From the NCBI RefSeq assembly GCF_047496725.1, contig NC_132975.1:7824501-7888500 (forward strand): a stretch of 64,000 nt of DNA, in the 5' to 3' direction. This stretch comes from Anoplolepis gracilipes. Its lineage: Eukaryota; Arthropoda; Insecta; Hymenoptera; Formicidae. Below are positions 12,700 through 22,919 of this stretch, piece by piece. A model generated the notes under the pieces. It ran no database searches. It was not told the origin of the DNA and was given only the letters and a program-made list of their open reading frames with translations. The position numbers were made by a program, and so were the translations under genes. Positions within the stretch are counted from its first letter, which is position 1, and each line of letters starts with the position of its first letter.

Positions 12700-14260
12700 T
12701 CCATCTCTTTTCGTCAGCAAACTGCTCGTTCTCAAAAAACAAGACTCGCCACTTCTCTCCCCGCCACGAAATCCCCAAAGTTACGCGAGCCACGTTTCCG
12801 ATGCGGGAAACACGATACGCGCATGCATTTAGGTAGCACGCCAGTGACCTTAACAAGGCGCGCTAATAAAGCAAACGCGTCGCACGAGTCGAGATCAGAA
12901 AGCGCGCGCTGCACGCTCGTAATCCGGCCGGCGCGGCTTTCGGTCCTCTTCGACGCGGATCGGCCGTCGCCGACAATGTTCGGTAGTCTTCGCGGGGGCG
13001 GTGGGGGTCGTTTTGCTGTCAAAAGGGAGGGAGATGGTGTCAGATGGAAAGAGGGGTGGAGGGAGCAAAGGGTGAGGCACTCGGCCATCATCAGCGGAGA
13101 CGCGTAGTTCAGTGACCCTCCGCATCGTCGCGTGAAGAAGGGGGTGGGAGGGCGCGGGGAGTTCTGACATATTGTGAGATGCCAGCCCGCTAACGCCGGT
13201 CCCCGAAAAACATCTCTCTCCCTCTCTCTCTCTCTCCCTCTCTCTCTCTCGCTCTTTCCTTCGGTTCACACTCGTTCTATCTCTGTCTTCCCTACTGACG
13301 TTTTCTCTTTCTCTCTTCTATTAGCGAGGTGCGGGCGTACACGCACTCTCTCTCTCTCTCTCTCGCTCTTTATTTTTCTTTCTCATTCACTCCTTCCTTG
13401 TCCGACACGTTACTGCCGTCGCGGCTCGTCAAAATCCCCGAAATATTCATACCATCAGTCGTGAACTTTCCGCGAGTTTTTCCGGCCGTGTGCGTGAGCG
13501 TGAGCGAGGAGGTCGGTGTTCTCTCTTCGCAAGAGAGAAAGATACGAGTGAGAAAGAGAAAGAGAGAGGACGCAGTCACGTCGCGTGTACGCTCGTTCTC
13601 CGCTCGCACACGATCACACACACTCCGAGTGTCTGCCGAAATTCGATCGACCGAAGAAATCTGATTACTGTCGCGAGTGTTCCGACGCGTGTTAACATGT
13701 TCCATATATATATGGACAAATTTTTCTCGCTTTCCCAGATCTCGTCCTCGTTTGCTTCATCTTCCATTCGTCATTGTACCAGTTTCTCCGTGACATTCTC
13801 CGGGATTTCCTCGTCATCGTCGTCGTCGTCTTCTCCTTCACGCAGACATTGAACGATAATACATCGTACTCCTCCGTTTGTCCAAGTAGAGACTTGATCA
13901 TCTGATCGACGAGAATCAATTCACGAAAGTGCGCACCGTTTTTTTCGTGAACTTCGTGTTCTCCATCCGCTTATCGCATAAAAATCACCAATACGCGCAA
14001 GTGGTGCGTGCATGACTGTGCGTACGCGTGTCATGTGAAATGTATACGAAGAAGTATAATCGAGTAGTGCGACTAAAGGTCTCCAGGTGAAAAACACCGC
14101 GTGCAAAGAGTGCGAATGCGTGCGTATATATGCGTGATTCTACACTTTTCTGTCGCGCTTGCGCATACTTCGTGAATTGCGCGCTATTCGCGTCGCGAGA
14201 CCGTACTTTGGACGAGACTTCATCTTTAGTGGGACAAGATTCGAAGAAAAATTAAATTTC
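12700..14260 (+). promoter_or_regulatory. Candidate Hr3 promoter / 5'UTR region
   Basis: A GC- and CpG-rich block sits in AT-rich DNA about 2.6-4.1 kb before the first Hr3 coding exon. It contains CT/GA repeats (13217-13256, 13347-13368, 13515-13570), a perfect-consensus ecdysone response element (13106-13118), a TCAGT initiator-like pentamer (13109-13113) and no convincing long ORF. It is the best promoter candidate for Hr3 in the window because it is the largest such island 5' of the gene. The transcription start and any non-coding first exon are inferred, not seen. Confidence 0.45.
13106..13118. promoter_or_regulatory. Ecdysone response element-like inverted repeat (IR1)
   Basis: AGTTCA-G-TGACCC fits the EcR/USP consensus RGKTCA-N-TGAMCY at every position. 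It lies in the GC-rich block 3.7 kb upstream of the Hr3 start codon. Hr3 is a known early/early-late ecdysone-inducible gene, so location and function agree, but binding is not shown by sequence alone. The site overlaps an initiator-like TCAGT, so it could also be read as a core promoter element. Confidence 0.5.
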
Positions 14261-15429
14261 ACTTTGCAATGGGAAGTTTATGTCCAACATTATTGATGAA
14301 CTCTACGCGCTCTGTGGCACGTGAAATTATTTTTATTTCTTATCGCTTCTATGTGAAATAATGTGTATAAATTCTGTGAGAATTTTTAGAAATTTCATCT
14401 TCAAGCTTTTAGTCGTCTGAATTAATGATTGTGCATCGCAGTTAAATATAATGATCTTAAAACATCTTTTAAAAGTGATTCTCGCATAACGGTTTTGTCT
14501 GGAGAAGTTATTTAAATAATATAGTTAAATACACATACATAATTCTATTTTCCAAAATATTTTCTCGTGCGGTATCGTAAAGTTATAGTGTAATAGTTTC
14601 CGCGGACAAATTACATATATATTTGTAAAAAATATTTATTATAAATATACTTGGTACACTGCATATCTTAAATTTGATTTAATAAAACTTATAACATAAA
14701 AAGTAGCCAAGTTGCGGTCCGGAAAATTAAAATAAAGTATATAGATTAATAGAGCAACAATAGCGACAATATAGATAACAATTACATGTATATGTATATC
14801 ATTCATATATGATTAAGATTTATATATTTTTAAAATGTAATTATGTTAGATATTACATTAAATATTAATAGAAATCTGTATATTTAGATCAGATTAAAAA
14901 AAATTACATAACGTACTATAGTGAGCATTACGGCAAATACATATTATATTGACATTATCACGACACACGTACAATGTGATGCAGAAAAAGAAACGATACT
15001 AAAGTCACTACACTTAGGAAAAATATAAGATAAATCGAGCAAAAAATTATACATTGCTAAAGACCCTTGTATAAAATTGTAAAAATTATCTTGTATAAGA
15101 TTAAGAAAAGAATTCTATTTTTATCATAATTAAAAAAAGATTATCGAGACAAGTTGAAGAAAGCAGTTGATAACGCAACGTATAATTCGAAAGGGAAATA
15201 TCAAAAGTACTTCTCGCAAATAATAGATATGTCCCAACGAATAAAATCAATTGAATATATATCCTCCATTTTACTACATTCCTGCAGATATTAAATTCGA
15301 TACAGCGTTTGAACGTTATTCCATATCTGTTATGTGCAAAGCCAGAGCCCATCATATGCCATTTTTGTGTTTACCGTTTAATGAATATCTAAAAATTGCA
15401 TCGAGTAAAATCGCAAGGGTAGATCGGCG

Positions 15430-15780
15430 ATATACGTATCGTTTCGATTTCGGGAGTTCCGGGTATAACGCTGTCCGACACGCCGCGCCGTTGCACGCTG
15501 CGCTCTCCGCATGACGCACGTCGAAGATGCGAGCGTGCCGGGTGACTGTACTCTGGGTTCATCGTTCTCGGTTATGTAATGTTCGGCCGCATATATGTAT
15601 GGTGCAAGCGCCTCGACGCTCTGCTCGTGGCGCTAGAGTTGCCGGACGGGAGAGGCGCGATATATCGAAACGGGCGACTGGCCGCACGCACCGAATCTAC
15701 GCTTCCGCGCACGCACACGCACGCGTGTGAATCATCTTTCTCGACATATCTCTCCCGACCGCCCTTTTTCGCTTTACGAA
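15430..15780. promoter_or_regulatory. GC-rich island between candidate promoter and Hr3 exon 1
   Basis: A CpG-rich patch with ACGCAC/GCACACGC runs (15700-15730). Overlapping open frames on both strands have no recognisable product. Possibly an alternative 5' exon or enhancer of Hr3. Confidence 0.25.
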
Positions 15781-16820
15781 ATATACTGCTTTTGCAATTC
15801 GGTCTTCTCTGTCTTTCTGCGCACCATCCAAGTCTCATTTCGTACAATTTTTTTCGACCTCGGGAATCGTCGAGATTTAATTCCTCGGGAAATTAAAAGG
15901 ATAATTGCGTTGCAACGTGTTATGGAAAATTTGCTTTTATACTCCTTTTAATACGTGAAGGATATGCGCTTTATATTACAAATATTTACATAGTAAGAAT
16001 CCAATTTTAAAAATTACAAAAAAATTACTTAAAATTTAATAAAGAGATTATACTTTCTTTTCGATTTATCGAACAGATTCAGGAAGAGGTACTTCAATCT
16101 GTGAATTTGAGATGTGAACTAAAAAGAGGTAAAATTCATATTATGTCTACTAGAAATCGAATTAAATGATAGCACCGCTGTCTGTCTAGATATTATTATC
16201 ATCCTCATTGTTGATAAGCGAACGAAGAATTGGAATCAAACTTTAGCAGATAACGAAAACGATAGACTTTGAGACTCGCAATTTATCTTTATATTATCTT
16301 TATAGAAATATTATTTTTCGCAAAATAAAACTTAAATATATTCGATCTTTTCATCTTATAATTGTATATTATCTCACTAATTGATCTAAATCATTTTCTT
16401 ATTATAAAGTGTAAAAGTGTTACATTCTTAAGAGACAAATAATTAGATCAAATCTAAAATGGATTGTATATAATAAAAACTTCATATATATAAATATAAT
16501 ATTACGTCAATTTAATGAGATAATTATACAATTGAATATTAAAATATACTCATGAGAATTTTAATTCTCAATATCTTTTTTATCATTTCAAATTCTAATT
16601 TTTTAAATACTTAATCAAAAATTTAGTAAACTTTAACAATAGGTACACGTTTTTTGAAACACCATACAAGACACAAATGTGAAATTTAATTATGTGATTT
16701 TGCGATAATTAAAGACTAATCAAGTCGATTTAATCAGACAATTGATTTCGACTGTAATCACGCGTACGAATCTTCAGGATCGAGCCGCAAAAAATAAATT
16801 GTCCCCACGATAAATCGTAA

Positions 16821-17018
16821 ATGAAATCAGCAAGAAAGATCCGTAAATGGAAGGAAGTCTGTCAGGATTTGGCGGGCTTACGTGGGGTGCGGACAGTACG
16901 AGTCCTCAATCGACGGAAAGATCGAGAGAGAGATCCGCGCAGCTTCTCACTGGAGCTAACAGCGCGATCCTCGACGATCGTAGATCATCGGCCAATTCAA
17001 TACGAGGTAGAATTATAG
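16821..17018 (+). other. Out-of-frame upstream ATG overlapping Hr3 exon 1
   Basis: An ATG 26 nt before the Hr3 start opens a different frame that runs across the exon 1 donor. If the 5'UTR starts at the predicted acceptor (16778) or further upstream, this ATG would be met first. It is not a likely protein; it is a possible translational brake or a sign that the mRNA begins downstream of it. Confidence 0.3.
16847..17006 (+). CDS. Hr3: Hr3 coding exon 1 (N-terminal A/B region)
   Basis: The exon encodes 53 residues rich in Ser, Arg and Thr, from MEGSLSGFGGLTW to SANSIR, and ends after the first base of a codon at donor G|GTAGAA. That base joins the first two bases of exon 2 to give Ala and the sequence SIRAQIEIIPC, the usual lead-in to the HR3 DNA-binding domain, so the splice is strongly supported. 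A TAA stop lies directly before the ATG in frame (16844-16846), so this ATG is the natural start. A plausible 3' splice site, CAG at 16775-16777, would begin this exon with about 69 nt of 5'UTR. An out-of-frame ATG at 16821 precedes the start. Confidence 0.88.
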
Positions 17019-17402
17019 TAGAGAAAAATAAGATTTAGGAAAAATATAATTAAACTATTGATTCAAACTTTGTAATACAAATACCTAACATATGATATAA
17101 GCTACATCTTTTTGTATAACATGAAGTGTATCGAATTTATATCGATTTTCTAAAATTACACATAATTTAAAAAATATTGTCATATTACTATAAACTTTTT
17201 TTATTATCTTGTAGTTAGAGAAAGCAAAAAGATGCTTTAATAGATGCTTAAAAAAGATTTGCATATATTTCGATACATAAAGTATAAGAATTTTTTGGAA
17301 GTTTTATATTAATTGGGCGAAGCAAAGAGAGATATATTGAAGTAAAGAAGAGAGAGGATGATTATATGCAAATGTAACTCATTGGTTGGTACATCACTAA
17401 AT

Positions 17403-17460
<58 letters not shown>

Positions 17461-20400
17461 GTGAGTTTGGAAGTTCTGTTGAGATAAAATACTTAAAAAA
17501 ATAAACATGAAAGATATTGCGGCGGGTCATAAAAATGTTCACGAGACATCTTGTCGCAGGAGATCTCATAATTGAAATATTCGTTTCTTTTACGATTGCA
17601 GCCCAGATCGAGATAATCCCGTGCAAGGTGTGCGGAGACAAGAGCAGCGGCGTGCATTACGGCGTGATCACCTGCGAGGGCTGCAAGGGCTTCTTCAGGC
17701 GGTCGCAGTCGTCGGTCGTCAACTATCAATGTCCGCGGAACAAGAATTGTGTGGTCGACCGTGTAAACAGAAACCGGTGCCAGTACTGTCGGTTGCAAAA
17801 GTGCCTACGCCTCGGCATGTCAAGAGATGGTGAGTGCTCTCGACTGTTTCTTTCGTCACCTTTCTTTTCAAAAGAATCGTCTTGTCATTCTGCATGAGTT
17901 TTGAAAATTTAGAGGCTCATTAAATAAAAGCCATAATATATATTCTTTCCTCTGTGTATATCTGCAGGGTGTCCCGGAACACCCTTAACAACGCTCGTGA
18001 ACAGGTAGGGCACAGTAAACTGAGCAAAAAAGTCTTATACCATTTTGCGATTTTCGCAATAATTATTAAAATATTAATTAAAAACGCTTAATACTTAAAC
18101 GAACAATATTATACATATCTACAAGATGTCCGGTAATAATCGCCCCAACTCTCTAGGGCAAATAGAGCAGGTCAAACTGAACATAAAAGTCCTGTATCAT
18201 TTTGCGATTTTCGCAATAATTATTAAAATATTAATTAAAAACGCTCAGCGTATAAGCGCGCGCCGCATATAGCGCTCAGCATACTCTGAGCGTTTTTAAT
18301 TAATAGTTCAATAATTATTGCGCTAATTGCAAAATGATGCAGGACTTTTATGTTCAGTTTGACCTGCTCTATTTGCCCTAGAGAGTTGGGGCGATTATTA
18401 CCAGACATCTTGTAGATATGTATAATATTGTTCGCTAAGCATTTTTAATTAATATTTTAATAATTATTGCGAAAATCGCAAAATGGTATAAGACTTTTTT
18501 TGCTCAGTTTACTGTGCCCTACCTGCTCACGAGCGTTGTTAAGGGTGTTCCGGGACACCCGGTATATATATGGCAAAACTGTTTTTCCGTTTGCAAAAAA
18601 AAATCAATAAATATATAAAAAGATAATCATCCACTGTAACATCTATAACAAATGTTGGAATAATTTGAAATAATATCTATGCGTTTTTCGAATGCGCGAT
18701 ATCTTATGCGTGATTCTCATATACTATCGATATCAAACAACAATTTTATGCGATATACCAGCTCTATGGGACTCGCGTGAAACATAGTTTAGCGTCACAC
18801 GAGCTCTTTAAAAAGCTTCTTTGTTCGAAGGACTATCGCGCACGAACGCGATATTGCGACATGCGCGAACAACACCGATGCCTGATATTTACTCGACGCG
18901 CAGATAATAACGCAATATAAACGAGTGATGTGACGAGAAAAAGTGTACAAACCGTAAAATATATATATTTGACGCAGTTATGTTTGTATCTAATTTTCAA
19001 ATTTGACAACATTTTTATTTATATTTAAAATGATCTAAAAACAATATTCATATGCATTATACTCAGCTCTTGAAAACTATACAAGTTAATCTTGATCAGC
19101 TTAGAATTAAATAATAAAATATTGTATTGTTTAGTTCTTTATATTTTTGATGAATTAAGTAATGAGTGAAGAAACTGATTATCCGCATAAACGATTTATT
19201 GCATAATCGAGCATCAATAAACGGCGCGATCCATTCACGTGAAAAATCGGAGAAGCGTCAACGGATGACGAAGGCAGTTAGATACACGCGGATTGCAACG
19301 AGAGACTACGCGTGCCAAAACGGGGTGCACGACCCCTTATCAGGGATTCGTCTTTCCTCCCCGCGGCGAGTCATCGCTGTACGTTATCGGAGCGAGCCAC
19401 GAACTGTCTTGGGCGCGTTAAACCGCCGCGTTTGTGTATACGCTGTCCGAAGCCTATTCTCAAAGGCGGCTACGATATTAATAGACAAGGCCGTCAAGAC
19501 AAATCGAGAGACGGAAGATACCTCGTGGGTGGACAGATAAAACCTATCGGAACGAAGCCGGTCGACATGATGGTTGAGGTAGCAATTCTAGAGGGATCCG
19601 AATAACGAAATGTCATATAAATTTCTACAATTTTTATAGCATTTATCAACGCCATTAAGGCAGATGCAGATAATCATTTTATTATACCGGTATAAATGTT
19701 CTCATAAAAATCCACTCGTTAGGTTCACACAGTGAAATTATATTTAAAAAAAAAAATCTGTACATTTTGTATTTTCTTAGGATATGATCCTCTCGGTAAA
19801 AAAAGAATTCAACATTTAGCATATTTTCTATGTTAACTTTAAATGAGGAGAAGAGAGAAATTTTTATGAAATTAGTTATAATTGAAACTCTTACAGTAAA
19901 ATTGAATAAGAATATAAAATAGATTGTAGCACAAAGTTGAAATTATCGTGTTATATGAATGATTTATTTCATAAAATGGAAATTATTCCTGTTAAGTTAT
20001 TACCGTTAGTTATCATTGTTAGTTAACTTGTTATTTTTAAAGTGAAATATGATTATATTCCAGTTAAGCTTCTCTTCTCGGAAAATAAATTATTTATAAT
20101 TAAATGAGTTGTCCGTACTAGAGTTCTACCACCTTTTGCGATGATAATAAGAAAATAGACCAAATATAAATAGACTAATCTAATCAATTTTATAAAATAA
20201 TCTGAATAAAATTAAAATAAAACATAAAGCCAATAGCAAGAATGAACTTATTTTAAGCATTGTATCAAAAAAATTTAAAATAAATTTAAAACTTTATTAA
20301 AGAAATTACGTATTTTCCCATAGAATGAGATACATAAAATATAGTTATAAAATAACAATAATAGATATAACTTTCTCAATCATGTTTGCGAATCTAAGTT

Positions 20401-22860
20401 GATTAACAAAATAATAAACGTAGACATTATTCGTTGCATTATAATCGAAATCGTTCGAGATGTATCAGATGCACAGGGCATAGAGAAGACGATGAACCGG
20501 ATTCTTATCAACATGCACGAGTTCAGCAATGTGTCGTCGACATGTTATGCGATTATCTCGCGGCAGATACACATACCGTCTCAAAAGATATACATCAAAA
20601 ATTGAAATTTATTTTGCGGTATGTAATAAAGTAGATATTATTTAAGTTACGTAAGTTTTATATGAAATTATCTATACATATATCGTCTACACAAGACATT
20701 TATATAATAAATTTGAAAATAAACCTTAAAATTTTAATTAGAAATAAATGTAATTTTTTTAATACTAATATAGATGCATTTTTTGCCACAAAATTAAATG
20801 TATTTGCAAAATTTATCGCAATGTAATTACAGAGCGATTTATCGTAGAAAATAAAATATTTTATTTTTATTCAAACTTTTAGTCCGAGGAAAATTTTGAT
20901 TACAGATATTTTTCAGCATTATGTTGTTATTTGTTATCTTTTTTTTTTATACGTTGTGAAACAAAACAGTAGCATCGATTGAGTAAATTTGTTCCGTTCT
21001 TCGATCCCATGTCGCCAAGCTTCTCTATACCGCTCGATAAATAAACTCGATCTGGCTTGCAGAGGTGCGGCATAAATTTTATATGCGCGAGCTATTTTTG
21101 TAGCTTCGTGATTGTTACTTCCGTGAATCTAAATCGAGCATCAAACGATCAAAATCTTTAAAACATCGCAGAATACACTCAACATAATTTATAACTGTTA
21201 ATAAAAAAAATTGGTTACAAGTTAAAGAACAAACAAAATAAAACAAAAGAATAAAATGTATGTTTACATTTTATTATAATTGATTTAAAAAATTTTTGTT
21301 TTAATATCATTATTTGCTGTTGATTTTCATTATTAATTTTAGATGATTTATTTTAAAATTTAATCGAGAGTTTTAAATTATATTAAAATCTTGATATAAT
21401 CAATATCCTGTTAAGTTTCTAGGAAATTAACATGTTGTCAGTTAGAAAATAATATCTTATCAATGAAAATATAACATGCACATATTTTAGAAATTTGATT
21501 TATTTGAATTATATATTTTTTCAATTCTTTTTTCTTTGCATTTTTTCATGATTTAATTTTACAACATATAATTTTTTACATATAATTGTAATATTTTTCA
21601 TATACTATTAACTTTATCACAGATTTTAATGTTATTATAATAATTAATTTTGCGCAATATTAAATAATATAATATATCTTGCCGTCTTCACGGTCAGACG
21701 ATATTTAGCTGCGATATTCGGATGTGACCGCAGTTTCCTGCTTTTTGGTTAATTATCATGGCTTTTTTATCTAACTACGGATAAATAATATTGTTGACGA
21801 TGGTCGATACGCGATTCCCGTCCATTGAAAGCCGAGCTTGTTGAAATCATTTCCCATGTACGAAAGCAAAATGAATAAATAATCGATAAAATTTAACAAC
21901 TATATAATATATCAAAAGTTACACGTTTATTTACAGAAGTATGTTAATTAGAATGACAAAATGTCACGCTCGATGTTCACGAACGAGTTTCCTATTATAT
22001 AATTGCGAAATTGTTGATAAATATATTTAAAATTATAAGTTAGAGATTAAAGTCGCTAGTATTTAATTATAAACAACGGCTTAATTAAAACAACCTGACT
22101 AGCCAAAATCCTTCAATTTATTCACACGACGTTTCGACCATAAGGATGTGGTCCTTTTCAAGTGTAAACGTAAATTAAGAAAGAGAAGAAAGAATCCAAT
22201 GGGACATGTTTAAAAGTAGAACTTAATTATGGAACAATTAAATATGTCACTTGTTATAAAATTTGAAGAAATGTTATAAAATTTAAATATATTTAAATTT
22301 TATAGCATTTCTCGCGGATAAATCTTCATATATGTGTATTGGATATAAATAAAAATATTGTTTGCATTAGTAATATAATCTGTTTGAAATAAAAGAAAAA
22401 TTAACTCTATACTGCAGAAATTTTTAATTTTTATTAAAATTAAAATATTTAAGATTTATTAAAATGTGTATATGTGATCTATTAACACGCATTAACAGTT
22501 AAAATTTCATATTTAACATTTCAGATTTTAATTATTAATGTATCATTAAATCATTATTACATTTGTATTATATAGACTATTATATAATTTTATAATTCTT
22601 ACTATAATAATAAACCATATTTAAAATGCATTTGAAATAAATATACGAAAATAATTACAACAAATTGCGTTTAATTAACATAATTATATTAATTAATTAA
22701 TTATCTAATTAAATGGTATCACATTTATTTGATATGTGTTTTATTGCTTTTATAGTTATTGTTATATTGAAACATCTCTAAAATTGAATTTATTTAAATT
22801 TTATTCAATTTCGATTTTTGTTCATAATTACAATACACAAGGACAGAAAGAAAGAAAGAG

Positions 22861-22919
<59 letters not shown>

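Noticed and set aside
12895..13852. Several overlapping 90-124 codon frames on both strands around the candidate promoter
   Set aside because: They are full of Ser-Leu or Arg-Glu repeats from CT/GA microsatellites, so this is non-coding promoter-like sequence.
19166..19605. Two overlapping frames of 124 and 97 codons in Hr3 intron 2
   Set aside because: No recognisable protein, no splice connection to Hr3 exons, and GC-rich island composition.
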